This document shows positions 36,409 through 49,219 of a DNA stretch of 64,000 bases, piece after piece; positions within the stretch are counted from its first letter, which is position 1; each line of letters opens with the position of its first letter. Where the stretch lies: assembly GCA_963281155.1 (NCBI GenBank), contig CAUJLY010000003.1, forward strand, positions 496,001-560,000, given 5' to 3'. A program made the position numbers and the translations under genes. The notes beneath the pieces were generated by a model. It was not told the DNA's origin. It made no database searches and worked only from the letters and a program-made list of their open reading frames with translations. The DNA is from Rhabditophanes sp. KR3021. Lineage: Eukaryota; Nematoda; Chromadorea; Rhabditida; Alloionematidae.

Positions 36409-39400
36409 ATGATGCCCTTTTCAACTTTTAATAACAAGACAACTTATTTACCTCACCATAGTATTGCTTTAGATACCAGACAAAATTCAGTTCCAAACGA
36501 AGGAATGGAACAATTTTGCTTGAATGAAGGTGAACATTTGATGGATACAACCTCACCTTCTTCAAAGAATAACACCATCATGTCAACCTCAACCACAACC
36601 ACCATCTCACCATCTCTTTCCAAACACTCCTGCACCAGTTCAGAATCCACAACCACCATCGACCGAACCTTCCTGACCGTATCTCATCCAATTGTCCGTC
36701 AATCTTCCGACACCAGCCACAACTACCGCAACAAATTAGAACGTAGTGAAGCCATCTGTGAATACGACAGACCATCCACATCCTGTAACTTAACAATTCA
36801 AAATTCCTATGAGGAAGAGAAGGTTAGTTGATTTTGGTTAGAAAAGCGAAAATTATTGATGGAATATAAGTAATTTGGTTAGATCGTCAACCAAACAACT
36901 CCATCAAGTAATTCTTTCTGTAGTTGGTGCATCCATTCTATTAAGGGGATTAGGGTTTAGTAGGATATATTTGTCTTTCTCCCAGCATATTCTACTAGTC
37001 ATTGCTTTCAAGAATTTTTGGCATGTCCTGTGTTGATGCCTCTGTTTTCAAACAAAGTCCCCAATAATCATAATCTTATTCTCAATAATAACTGCAATTA
37101 AAAGAGAGCATAGATGCAATCTATTAACCACAAAAATTAGCATGACATCATAACATTTTTGAACAAAAAAACTTTATTAGCACTATAAAAGAAAAGTAGT
37201 ACCATTTATAGTTCAAAGTAACTTTCGACTAAGACAATTTACTACATCTTCTTCCTTCCATTTAAAGAACTTAAGATAATAAGTACAACCGTGGGATTTA
37301 TGTTCTTTTGTCTTATATCTAATGTAAGCTACGACTTCTGCTTATTCTCCGTACAATACAAAAATCCCATTTGGTATATGCATAAATATTTAAGAAAGTG
37401 ACTATTATGTTTAACATAAAAAATGAACAACTACTATTTATTACTAAATGATATATTTGTGTTGTTTTGGACTATAATTTCTTTTGGCCGTAACTTCTTT
37501 TTTTAATGTATAGATTATATCATTTTTTAATATATTCTTCTAATCATAAATATTTGAATAGGAGTCGTTTGGGATGGATTGGACTATGAAGGTTCGTTCC
37601 CAAATTTTCGACATTTAGAATCATATTTTTGACGGATGAATTGAATGTTGTTAGTTATAAGCTTATTATTTAATCTTCTTTCTAAATTGTTTGGCCATTA
37701 TATAATTCATAATTTATGATTACATTTGTAAAAGGGATATGTCAAGAAAAAGTAGTAGATTGTTTGTGTTTTAGTGGCCCAATTAGACACTTATTTCTTT
37801 ATGTTGACGTTACTTCTTTAATTCGATGCCAATTTCTGTAATTAGCTATATATTTATTTATTTAACTCACTCAAAGTATAACTCAACTTTGTGAAGTTAA
37901 TGAGGAAAAATTAGTTGATTTGGTAACTTTGTTAAATTGGTGCCCTCGTGTACTATTAGAGAATTTATTCAGTTGAGAACACTTTGAATGATAATTGCCT
38001 TGTCATTATATATTTGTTGCCTACTCTTCTTGGCATTATTTTGTGCAAAAAAAGGTTTTAGCAAAGATAACTATCATGAGAGCAATTAATGAGACACGCA
38101 ACATTGGAAAATGATGACATCTTCCAGGATCTTATTATTATCTTTGTTGATAGAGGATGATGTCATTTGAGTACAAAGGTGTTTGTCAAATAGCTGACCA
38201 ATATTACATCCACGCTTTTTATTATTTGAAAATACTTAGACTTATTATTGTCATGCTCTTGGCTTCGACTTTTCGAAATGTTGTTATGTGTGTTTTTATG
38301 ACTTTTTAATTTCTTTATTGCATTACACATCTCTTACATACAATTTTCTAAAAAAGCTTATATATCAAAGTTAATGAGGTGTACAACTTTTATTTGTTTC
38401 AATTCCCTTCTTACCTGGACCCAATTAGACATCCATTCACTCAAAAAACCTCCCCATTTGATTGGGTACTTGAAGACATATTACGTACGAGGACAGAATT
38501 TTTAAATTTCATAACAAATTCAATTGATTAACATTTTGCCTTTTCTTTTTAAATATTTATAAAGTTTAACCTGATTACTGAGTATTTACGAGGTTGTGTG
38601 TATGCATGGCTATTATTAGATTTGCCTTTCTCTTTTTTTTGCACATTTATCTTCTTTGAGAAAAAATGCATTTCTCAGATGATTGTAAACTAGACTTTAT
38701 CAAAATTTTAATATATATTTATGAGTAGATTGGCTTGATAAACTAAAAACAAATTGAGATTTAACTTAATTATTACTCGTATGATAAGTGCATTCTCATA
38801 GTTATTTATTTGTATTTTTGCTTATTCATGTATTTTGGTTTTAGTTTATTGACGATATTGAATGCCTACCAGATATGATCAACTCGGTTGACACGACGAA
38901 TGATTCTAATTATGTGCGACTTAAAGAATACAGATCTTTGAGAGATATTGGTTCTGGGTCTTATGGGATAGTCAAATTAGCATACAATCAATTGGACGAC
39001 ACACATTACGTAAGTTTGAATTTATCCAAAAGTTCATTTTATTAATTATCAGGCAATGAAAATACTCAACAAGAATAAACTTATCAAAAAATTTGCCAGA
39101 TTTCGAAGACCACCCCCAAGAGCCAACAAAGCACCCCTTAAAATTGTAAACGAACCTATTGAAATGGTAAAACGCGAAATAGCAATTCTTAGGAAGCTCA
39201 ACCATCCCAATGTTGTTAAGTTAATCGATGCCTTAGATGACAATCCTGAAGACGATAACATTTATATCATTTTTGAATATGTTACTCGCGGATCCATTTC
39301 AACTGATGTGCCCTTGGAGGAAGAAACTGCACGCAGGTACTTTAGGGATACAGTTTCGGGCATCGAGTATCTGCATTTTCACAAAGTCGTTCACAGGGAT

Positions 39401-40703
39401 ATCAAGCCTTCGAATCTTTTGATATCGGAAGATGGACGAGTCAAGATCGCGGATTTTGGTGTTTCAGAAGAATTTGTCGGCTTTGATGCTTTTTTTTCAG
39501 GTAGGCGCTACACCTATTTAATGCTTATTTTTATTATTCTTAATTTAAACAAACTACCAAAATTTATTGGCAAAACAAAAATAAAAGCCAAAACATTTGA
39601 AGATATCTGATCAAAAATTAGTTTAAGGGCCACTCGCTGATTCTGTAGACGGTGCCAGGATGCTTCAAATACATCACTGTATTGACTGGCCACTAAGTAC
39701 GACCCTTTCTTTGGCTTTTCTTCACAACTAGTGTTGGCTTTCCTTGACATTTTGCAATTGTAATTATTAAATCAAAAAATATCTAATGCCACCAAACAGT
39801 CACAGGACACTTTTTTTTCCAAAAACCTCTCTTCTCATAGAGACATTTATATGCAAAAAAATGAAACAAATGACTCGCTCTGAGTTCAATTAAATGCTTT
39901 TAACAAATGTTATTATTTTAGGTACGGCTGGAACTCCTGCCTTTATGTCACCAGAAGCTGTCAAAGAAGACAACAAGCAGTTGTATAGTGGTAAACGGCA
40001 AGATATTTGGAGCTTGGGAATTACTCTGTATTGCTTTGTGGTTGGTAAAGTTCCATTCTTTGCGACGTCGCCTCCTGTTTTATTCAGAATGATTAATAAT
40101 GATCCTTTGGAATTTCCACCTCAACTGAATCTCTGCCCGGCCCTTACACATTTGATTAGAGGCATCATTGAAAAAGACCCTTGTCTGCGGATGACTTTAG
40201 ATGAAATCAAACAACACAAATGGGTAACGAATGAGGGAAAACTGGGAATGAAGTCGGAGGAAGAGAATTGCCATTCGATTGAAGTTACTGCTGAAGAGGT
40301 TTGTACAAGTATTCGCTCCATCCCAAGTCTCGACACCTTAATACTTGTGAAAGCAATGGTGCATCGGAAAAAATTTTGCAATCCTTACAAAGATCAAAAA
40401 AGTGATGTAGGAAGGACAGATGTTACTTTAAGGAAATCTAGATCTGCCAAAAGCACCAAACATAACTCCCCAAACTTGAATAAAGTTGAGCAAATGGACC
40501 AATTTGATGAATTTAATTATTCCTCACACAAAGACTCCTTCACTTCTCTTACCCCAACAAAGATGAATCTCAAGAAGACAGACCGTCCACCTTGCTTTAG
40601 TGAGGAACGGGAACAATTCCGAAAATCAAGCAATCAAAATATACTATCTAATGTCGAGACAGCTTTAGCCGATAATGTTGTCGATATGTCACTAGAAGAT
40701 TAA
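36409..40703 (+). CDS. ckk-1: Calcium/calmodulin-dependent protein kinase kinase
   Basis: CaMKK phosphorylates the activation loop of CaMKI/IV. Exons 36409-36822, 38845-39009, 39053-39500 and 39922-40703 encode 602 residues; intron 1 is 2.0 kb. After a Ser/Thr-rich N-terminal region come the kinase G-loop GSGSYG (174-179), catalytic Lys196 in AMKI, the CaMKK-specific Arg-Pro-rich insert RFRRPPPRANKAPLK (about 209-223), HRDIKPSN (307-314), DFG (327-329), GTPAFMSPE, and, after the kinase, the autoinhibitory/calmodulin-binding segment IPSLDTLILVKAMVHRKKF. The RP insert and the IPSL-ILVK-M segment are diagnostic of CaMKK. The start is the ATG at 36409; the frame is open slightly further upstream without ATG. 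Linking exon 1 to the kinase exons rests on phase agreement and GTTAGT/TTTTAG sites, so the N-terminus is less certain than the rest. Confidence 0.92.
36823..38844. other. First intron of ckk-1
   Basis: A 2.0-kb intron with a GTTAGT donor and TTTTAG acceptor. It is AT-rich, and I see no gene, repeat or RNA structure in it. Its length is exceptional for this window and suggests regulatory content. Confidence 0.5.
39605..39750 (-). pseudogene. Antisense kinase N-lobe-like fragment inside ckk-1 intron 3
   Basis: On the strand opposite ckk-1 an ATG at 39750 opens a frame reading KKGSYLVASQYSDVFEASWH and then QNQRVALKLIFDQ, which resembles a protein-kinase N-lobe (a degraded Gly-loop, then V-A-L-K with the ATP-binding Lys). 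The similarity ends at about 39605 and the frame runs on into AT-rich filler. No further kinase motif is found on this strand, where continuation would collide with ckk-1 exon 3. Either a fragment left by an insertion or chance; weak support. Confidence 0.3.
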
Positions 40704-41342
40704 TCATATTACACTATTAATACCAAACTACATCAAATATGCCCCCTCGTCGCGCCAGTCAAAAATAACTTTGTCATCCAAAGTCTTTTTAATTCAATCT
40801 CGTTGAAAATATTTCTTTTTGTAAAAATTGTTTAGTACGTGTATAGTAAATAATATATTCTTTTTTTGTCATTTTAACAATAACTTAAAGTGTTTTACCA
40901 ACAAAAATATCAATTTCCCTAAAAGGTGCTTTATAAGATGTGATAATATGGTGGATAAATAAATAGGAATCTTCTATTGATTCTCAATAAGCTTGCATTT
41001 ATAAGGTGGTATTTTTTCGATACTCGTTATTTTACTATATATTAAACTTTAGTATTACTATATGTATCTTATTTTTTAAAATGCACAATTTCGGTTTGTG
41101 TGACTGGTGTGTTATTTGGTGAAGAATACATTTATTTTTGAGAGTTCACTGAAGGGTGTCATGTGTATTTAGTTGTGAATAAAAGTGACTTCTAGCATTT
41201 CTTGTAACTTATGATTGATGATCATTAGCAGGAGTAAGTATTTTGTTGAGTACATTTTTATTAAATCGCGTGACTATTTTTTTGGAAGTTAAGTTCATTT
41301 TTAAGGTATGTTCATTTTTTAGGAAGCTATTTAGATAGTATT
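40704..41342. other. Intergenic DNA
   Basis: 3' flank of ckk-1 and upstream region of the next plus-strand gene. No coding sequence is supported. Confidence 0.5.
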
Positions 41343-41672
41343 ATGACTAAATTTGTTGGAATACGTTTAAATAAAAGAGAAGCCTTTGAACCGCAACATG
41401 GTGTGAGTCAGGATGAAGTTGAAAGTATCATCAACAATAATACAACAACAGTCATTCCTTTTGAAAGTACAGATCACAAGATGGCATTCTTTGTCATTTG
41501 TGTTATATTCGGCGTCTTGGCGATTGTTTATATTGGTAAGGCTTTACATTTATTCTAACTTTAACACTTTTTTATTACAGTCATGGCAGCTGCTCGCCAA
41601 AGAAATTTGATTAGAACGAGGGAAGAGAACGCAAATAATAGAAAAAATGCACTTCCTGGCTTTGAATTATAA
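41343..41672 (+). CDS. Small single-pass membrane protein, unknown family
   Basis: Exons 41343-41535 and 41581-41672 join through a 45-bp intron (GTAAGG to TTATTACAG) to give 94 residues. A hydrophobic segment (MAFFVICVIFGVLAIVYIVM, about residues 48-67) spans the membrane; it is preceded by a hydrophilic N-terminus of about 45 residues with a D-E-V-E-S-I-I-N-N-N stretch and followed by a short basic tail with R-Q-R-N-L-I-R-T-R. Positive residues after the helix suggest a cytoplasmic C-terminus (type I or N-out orientation). There is no signal peptide and I recognise no family. The splice-consistent frame and positive-inside pattern make it a likely real gene. Confidence 0.6.
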
Positions 41673-43002
41673 ATGTATTAATATTTTGTGTAATTAAAGT
41701 GTATTAAATTATCAAATAAAATGTTATGATTTTTCAAATGGCGTTGACGTGTGTTTAATTAAGATGTTGCAAAATATAAATCTAATTATATAAACTGTTT
41801 ATTATTAATTCAATAAAGGAATTGTTAAACTGCAATGGGAAGAATTAATAAAAAATAAACTTTGTTTAGAAGAGTTATATAATTAGCATGTTGTAATATT
41901 AAAATGTTGTTTTATATCTTTATTTAATGCATCATATATAGTCATCATTTCTATCTAATAAATAGTTCTGTTCACGTACTCTTTGTCTCTTAAGCAGAAG
42001 AGATAAACAATTTTGGTATTACAAAATGATGTAGTGTAAGAATAAGAATTACTTACAATGGGTCAATTTTAAAAATATTGTTGTCCATTTTTGTTATAAT
42101 AGAAAGCATATTCTTCTTTTTCGGAAGTTTCACCAGGAATGTAAAAATTAAGGTAGAGGTTCCAAAGCATTTCCAGACGAATTTCTTATTTGTAAGTCTA
42201 CGATATTTCTCAATTTACTAACGTTGATATCATATAAGGGACATTTATCAGAAGTGTAAATATTTCCCCCATAAAGTATATTTTTATCATGAGTAATAGA
42301 TGGATACTAACAAATGGTTTTAAACACCAGAATATTCCACAACTGACGGCATTTGATAAATCAAATAATTCATATGCTTTGAAATGCGTTGTGATTAATC
42401 CTTTAAACTTCTTTTAAATATCCTCTAAGTTTGATTGGACTTCGGCGTCAAACACTATTGGCAAGTTAATGCGCTTTTCATAATTCAATCAAACTTTGAT
42501 TTTAAACCAGACATATAAATCAAGTATTTTAACCCAAATCAACTGACAATCAAAGCACAAGATACAGCCATTTTCCTGTAGTTTTTGATTGACACACGGA
42601 TTAGTGAAAAGCGTATAATTATTTTGTATGTATTGTAAAAAGTTAAACTTTTTTAAAATAATTGTCAATGGGTGGAGATGACAATGAGGCATCTGGATTC
42701 ATACAAAGTCATGACAAAAAATGGAGAACATGGCAACTTCTTGCGATTCAATTGCCTGTTGATAACAGTTTTAGTTCCAAAATTATAATTTAAATAATTA
42801 TCTACTCTTTGATTGTTTTGCACACTAAAATGATTAAATAAGTGCTTAAAGTATATGTAATCTGATTTCGTGCTATATTCTGTGTATAAAATATTAAACA
42901 TTTGATTTAATACTTTTATTTGACGTATAAAAGAGACCTCTTCATACACTAATATCTTCTCACAAACATCTTGTATACCTCAAATTGGTAAAGCATAACG
43001 GC
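41673..43002. other. Intergenic DNA upstream of dyf-2
   Basis: AT-rich. The open frames on the minus strand at 42489-42949 lack ATG starts or domain content, and no gene is supported. Confidence 0.45.
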
Positions 43003-43015
43003 GTTGCCTAGCAAC
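43003..43015. promoter_or_regulatory. X-box (RFX/DAF-19 binding site) of dyf-2
   Basis: GTTGCCTAGCAAC is a near-perfect inverted repeat matching the RFX-family consensus (two GTTGC half-sites in opposite orientation). It ends 58 bp before the dyf-2 ATG, within the range where X-boxes occur in nematode ciliary genes controlled by DAF-19. The site itself is seen in the sequence; its use is inferred from position and gene identity. Confidence 0.8.
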
Positions 43016-43073
43016 ACACCAAATCAAGTGATTTCTCCCAAACATAACTCTACCCCAACTTACTTTATTTTAA

Positions 43074-46000
43074 ATGAAAACCTTATACAGAATCCAGAAA
43101 GAAGAAAGCGGCAATGGAGAAGCTATTTGCAGGTGGCGACCTAAGTCACACATGCTAACTGTTTCTGGCAAAAACGGCACCACCCGTATTTATGATAAAC
43201 TCGGCAAAGTATATGAGCAATTTAACTTTGAAGGGTAAGTATTTAACATTATTTAAATTGATCAAAGTTTATAGACCTTCCGTTTGCATGGAATGGGACT
43301 ATTCAGGTGAAGTGTTAGCCTTGTGCACCGAAAATTGCTCAATGCTAACTTTGTACGAATATTCAACTAAAAAATTGGAACGACTTGAGTGTGCTATGCA
43401 TGCTAAAGAATTTCCGACTGCAATGGCTTGGGGCAAGAATAGCTCCATTTTAGCAGTCGGAACAAATAAAGGAAATTTAATTTTGTATGACAGTCAGACG
43501 GCTAAGAAAGCACCATTGATGGGCAAACACCAACGAATGATAACTAGTGCGTGTTTTACAGATGACGATCTACTTATACTTGCTGCTGAAGATTCATCTT
43601 TAACTGTGTCAAATTTAGATGGGGATTCATTAGCTTGTATTATTTGTAATGCACCACCCAAGCAAGTCAAATCACAAAGATATAGGCAAATAAAGGAAGA
43701 AATTAATAATTCGAACTTAAATGTTGTTGGCAAGAGTGGGCATAGTTATGAAACTGTTGTTAGTTGCGTCGTCCAGTCTAAAGTATTTCTTTTGACTTTC
43801 AAAAAAGATTGGGAAAGTCCTGTATACTTGCAGTTTCAGGAAAAATACGGTGAAATCGTTGCCCACGAGTGGTATGTGGACGGGTACGTTTTACTGGGCT
43901 TCAGCAAAGGATACCTCATTTGCTTGACAGTTCAACAAAAGCAAATAGGAAATGAAATTTTCTGTTTTAATGACTTTAATTCTAACTTTACAAGTCTGCA
44001 TTATTCTCATGCTTTGCAAAAATGTTTCCTTCTCGGTGACAATCAACTCAAAATAAGAACAATGGAAACGATGAATGAACAAGCCGGAGAAACGATTGAA
44101 CTCCAGTTTGATGAAATTGGACTTTGTGAAGTGTCCCTTACTGACGATGGAAGATTTGTATGTTGCAGTGGAGCGTCAGGTGCTGTCACAGTAAATTTGT
44201 ACAAATTACCCTTACTAGGAGCTGCTTGTAAGGATGCAAGTGTTACTTTGATAGGATTGAATGAATTGGTTATTAATTTGACTACTGATGTCGAGGCAGT
44301 CCTTACCCATCGCGTTAATACAACAGTTGAACCACAATTTTTGGCGATCTCCGAACATTTTATAGCTGCAGGTGCTGGTAATAGGTGCTGGTTTTATTCT
44401 TATTCTAAGAAACAAGTCCTTTTGTTTGGGCAAATTGAGTATATTTCCAGTATACTGGATCTCAAAATTTCGAATGATTATGCTGCTGCTCGTATACTTG
44501 GTGACAAAATTCAAATGCATAGGATAGGAGCCGAGTCAAGTAGTGCAAATATAGCTGACCAAAGTATTCTTTTCCCAGATGCCGTTAACACGAATGTAGA
44601 CAAGCCGCACCTCAAAGAAGAGGCTAAAGTCGTAGATGCTTTTGATATCACCAATCACTACCTAATTTATACAACCAACACTGGTCACATCAACCACTTT
44701 TCTATTGACGAATGGGGCCTAGTTAATGAATATAAACACACTTGCCGAATAAAGTGGTTGTCGGCTGAACCAAATGGCTCTAAAGTTTGTTATCACGACG
44801 AAAAGTCGGCAACCTACATCTTCTCAGTCCATACCGATGAAATCCTGCGTATCGATGACAAAGAAGGAATCAAGGCATACTACGAAAATTGCCTTTGGGA
44901 AAACTTCAAAATCGACAGAGATGGCTTCGTCCTCTACGACAATACTACTTTCCATCTGTACTCAATAGACGAAAAAGACATAAATGGGTATGATCTAGTC
45001 AATTTAGGAACACAAAGAATACCCGTCGACAACAAACCGATCTTTCTAAGTAAAGGATGTGTCTATACAGTGACCGGAAGAGGCTCTATAGCAACTGCTT
45101 TATTAGATTACTTCAAAATTGATATGAGTTTAAGTCACAAATCGGTGGGGGAAGTGCAAAAAATTGCTGAACAAGCAATTACATTAAAAAGGCAAGTAAA
45201 TATTTGTTTATATTATCTATTAAAGTGTGTGTTTGTATGTTATAATTTGATGTTTGACAATTCCGGTCTAAAGGTAGTTAAGTGAGGTTGGTTTGTTATG
45301 GAGATTGGTGATTCAACAAAACCTTGTCTGTCTACGTAAGTCGGCAAAGATGAAGGAGAGGGCAAGTTGCCTATATCTACCCAGATATCGTTGTCCTGCT
45401 TCTTTTTTGATAGACAGTTGTTGCTTGAAGGGGACACTTTTTTGATTGTTATCCATAAGATTAGTGTTCCGCAAATTACACTCACAAATAATATTATAGG
45501 AAGAATAAGGTTTGTGTAATTAATCGCTTTTTCAATATTATCTTCTTTCAGTAAACTTGTTGGTGCAACCATGAAAACGATGTAAGCATTAAAGACTTTC
45601 CTTTTATTTGTCGATTCTTCAGTATTATTTGAGCTATCAATGGTCGGTCCATTAGTTGTTGCATTATTTAGTGTTGAATTATTGAAAATTTGAAAAAGAC
45701 TATCCACTTCCTTTTCCCCGACAATCGAAACAATTTGTGGACTCAACAAATTAGTCATATTAACAGCAAAGTTACCAGTAAACGATTCATTTCCAACTGT
45801 AATCTTTATCAAAAAAGAAGAAACTGGTTTGGTTGGCATACTCACAAATTGATAAGCATCCTTATAACTCTAGACAAAATTGACTTTAAACAAAAGTACC
45901 TTTTTACTTACATCACATGTCAGCGTCACTATATTGCTTGATTTGGAACAAGTAGCAGTAGTCGTGTAAACTTCCCTTTCAATACCAATGCGAATTTGGT

Positions 46001-49000
46001 TATTACAGGTAAATGAATCTGACTGTGAGTGGTCCAAAAAGTAGATATTGTACAAGTCAAAGTAATAAGAATTAGGTATCTTATCATTTCCATAAACATA
46101 ACTTTTATTCAACATCAAAAAAGTTAAGGCCAAATAAAAAAGATCCATCATATTATGGTAGTATAAAAATAATATGAATTTTAGCAAATGAATAAGTACA
46201 AGGAATATTTCTAAATTTAGATGTCTCCTTCTTAAATACCTCCTCTTATGAATGTAATAATTTTCCTCTTAAAAATAGTATAATTTGCCATTCATCCTTA
46301 TGTCATGTAAACGATCAGTACCCTATGAAAGACAAAGTCCTCTATGATTCACACCAACTCAAATAATAAACATGATCAGGTGGTGGTGGTGATATATATT
46401 TAGATAATATCCTTTTTGTGACAACAAGTTCAAGCGCAGTATGCTTGACCATGGCTTTTGTTTGGTCATTCAATGCATGGGTAGTATGTGTGTGTGTATT
46501 TATACTTTTTAGTAAATATGGTTATTTATGATCAGGGGTTTTGTTATGACTAAATAAATTACGAAAAAATTGTTTTTAAATGTGTAATAATTTAGATGGA
46601 CCTATGCTTGGTTTGTTTGTGATTATTTGAATGACAATAGATTGTGGCATAAGTTTGCTAATGAAGCTTTGAAGAATATGGATATTTCGGTTGGTAAGTT
46701 AAATTAATCATGTTAGCCATAAATAATCATTTTTAGCATCCAAAATTTACCGCAACATTGGTCTTGTTCATTTAGTATGGGAATTAGAAAAACTCGAATT
46801 TGTTGAGGAGAAAATGTTGTTAGCAGCTCATTTTTCTCTAATAACAAACGACTATGACAAAGCCGAGGAATTATTTTTGAAAAGTTCAGAGCCATTAAAA
46901 GCATTAGACATGCGAAGGGATTTACTTCATTGGGACAAGGCATTAATTTTAGCTGGTCAATTATCCAGAAAAGATGTCCCCATAATATCCAAAGAATACG
47001 CCCAACAACTCGAATTCATGGGCAAATACAATGATGCCCTTAAATACTACGAACAGGGCCTATTCCCCGACCAAGAAATAGAAGAAGGCGAAGATAGGTA
47101 CGAACACAATGAAAGTTGCAATTGCGGAATAGCTAGAACTAGTCTGAAGACTGGTGATTATAAACGTGGAATTGCTTTCGCTACCCAAATTCCCATCAGA
47201 TCTTTAAAAAAAGAATGTGCTATTATTTTGGAGCAGCATAAGCAATTTATTGATGCTGCTAATTTATTTCAATTAGGTATGTAAATATATAATCAAGCAT
47301 ATAAAAAAAGTTAATATATGAAATATCATTGCCATTAACAAAGTCACCTAAGATCGGCAACTCGGCTGTTTTTTAGGGAAAGAAGTGGCATACGTCATTT
47401 AATGTGGTTTTCCGGAGTCGGAATTGGTGATCTGAGAGTGTTTATGAAAACACACTCAATATTGTTGGCCATATCCTTTGACTCGTACCACTTTTAACCT
47501 TTTTGTGTTGAAGTAATGGGTTTCAGGTGAATTGACTATCTTGACTTATGAACTCTTTTCCGTGAGATGTTAGTTGTATTCCCCATAACAGATTAAAAAC
47601 ACCTAACAAGAGGCGATTGTGAGTACCAAAATAGTAGTAGAAAACGTACATTCGATCATCGCCATGACATGTAATTAAATGTTACTAACATTCAAATGAA
47701 CAAAGTTGGTATAGAGACGGAAGTAAAGATAATTGAAACAATAAAAACATGTAATCCCTTTTATGAGAATATTTATTTATAACTGTGTTTAGGTAATTTT
47801 CATGATCGTGCTGCAGCTGTTTCTTTTAAGGCCAAAAATTATAAGAAAGTGGCTGAATTACTTGAGTACGTCCGGTCTCCTAAGATTCATGTCCAATATG
47901 GAAAGATAATGGAGAGTGAAAAAAAGTATGAGGATGCTGTTAAGGCTTATTTACTTGGCAAGGACTTTGAAAGTGGGGTTCGAATTTACCTTGATCATTT
48001 GAAAGATCCTGAAAAGGCAGTTAAATTAGTCAAAGAATCTCGGTCGATTGAGGGAGCTAAGTTGGTAGCACAATTTTTCGTTGATATTAAGGATTTGAAG
48101 TCAGCTATATTATTCTTAGTTTATTCGCATTGCTATCAAGAAGGCTTCCATTTAGCAATGACAAATGATCTTGTTCATGATTACGAAGTGGCTTTGGAAG
48201 AGTACGGAGAAACAGCCCAATTCTTGGACTTAGCTGAGTATTATCAAGACAAAAGAGAATGGATGAAAAGTGGGAAATTCTTTTACCTCGCAGGAAACTA
48301 TCCACAATCTCTTGAATACCTGATTAGAAGCGATGCAAGTGACGACAGTTTGGTCCTAGCCATCAAATGCGTAGCAGCGAGTAAAGACTTCCATTTACAA
48401 AAAATCTTAATGGATCATTTGTTAGGAGCTTTCACTAGTGCTCCTAAAGATCCTAAGTTAATCTTTAGATACTACATAGAATTAGAAAAGTACCAAGATG
48501 CAGCAAAAGTCGCTGTCATTTTGGCTGAGAATGAACAAGCTAAAGGAAATTATCGGTCGGTTAGGGATTTACTGTTGCAGATGGCTCTTGAACTTTTGAA
48601 ACATAAAATTGATTTGCCAGCAAACATGTATGATGCCTTGATGGTAATTCATTCTTATTTGTTAGTCAAAGTTCACAGTCAAAACAAAAGACCGATGTTG
48701 GCGGCTAGGCTTTTGATGCGAGTCCGAGATAACCTATCTAAATTCCCACAACATCAAGTCCCCATCCTAACTTCCCTCGTGATCATCTCCGCCCAAGCCG
48801 GCCTCTATGAAACGGCTTACAAAGTAGCCGTGGAACTAATGAAACCCTCCAATAGACCCCTACTAGACCACAAATTCAAAAAGAAAATCGAACAAGTAGC
48901 CCGCAAAGGCAACACCTCAACCAAAGACATCGAAGAAACCTCCTCACCCTGTCTGTACTGCGCTACTCCCCTCAAAGACTTCCAACTAACTTGTTTTAAC

Positions 49001-49219
49001 TGCAAAAATAAGCTTCCCTTCTGCATCGTCAGCGGTCGTCACTTGGTCATAGATGATTTAGCAAATTGCAACAAATGTCATTTTTCTGGCTGTTACAGTG
49101 AATTTATATTACTAAGGGAAAAGCATCAACATTGTCCAATGTGTAACGGAGAAGTTTCTGACATACACAAAATCACCAAAATAGAAGATTTGTCGTACAA
49201 AATGGCTGGTGAAGGTTAA
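43074..49219 (+). CDS. dyf-2: Intraflagellar transport IFT-A subunit WDR19/IFT144
   Basis: WDR19/IFT144 is a core IFT-A protein needed for retrograde transport and membrane-protein entry in cilia; in nematodes it acts in ciliated sensory neurons. Exons 43074-43234, 43275-45191, 46596-46693, 46737-47276 and 47793-49219 encode 1380 residues, close to the human protein (about 1340). N-terminal beta-propellers (to about 600) include VGTNKGNLILYDSQT and PKQVKSQ-type blades. The helical TPR half starts around 690 (LKRWTYAWFVCDYLND) with KEYAQQLEFMGKYNDALKYY and IYLDHLKDPEKAVKLVKES. Paired Cys motifs (CLYC, CFNC, CNKC, CPMC) form zinc ribbons at the C-terminus. The second intron (45192-46595) must start with GC, because no GT donor keeps frame. 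It contains an antisense gene. An X-box lies just upstream. Confidence 0.96.
45240..46151 (-). CDS. Type I membrane protein nested in a dyf-2 intron
   Basis: Exons 45912-46151 and 45240-45869 join in phase 0 (GTAAGT to GTCTAG, 42-bp intron) to give 289 residues. The start is the ATG at 46151, opening a signal peptide (MMDLFYLALTFLMLNKSYVYG). An extracellular region with four Cys within its first part and many N-glycosylation sites (N-E-S, N-M-T, N-N-S, N-N-T) is followed by a membrane helix (LILPIILFVSVICGTLILWI) and a cytoplasmic tail with K-K-V-S-P-S-S. The family is not recognised. It lies wholly inside the 1.4-kb second intron of dyf-2 on the opposite strand, ending 49 bp from the dyf-2 donor. 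The gene should have its own promoter in the roughly 440 bp to the dyf-2 acceptor. Confidence 0.72.
46152..46595. other. Intron remainder between nested gene and dyf-2 exon 3
   Basis: 444 bp with no coding sequence. It should contain the promoter of the nested antisense gene. A short GGTGGTGGTGGTG-like run occurs at about 46380. Confidence 0.4.
47277..47792. other. dyf-2 intron 4
   Basis: A 516-bp intron, much longer than the usual 40-60 bp introns here, with GTATGT and GTGTTTAG ends. No gene or repeat is recognisable. Confidence 0.5.

Noticed and set aside
42489..42949. Two minus-strand frames upstream of dyf-2
   Set aside because: The longer begins at GTG with no ATG and neither contains a domain; both are AT-rich filler.
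45240..46151. Nested antisense frames as shadows of dyf-2
   Set aside because: They lie in an intron, not opposite coding sequence, splice cleanly and encode signal peptide plus membrane helix, so they were accepted as a gene.
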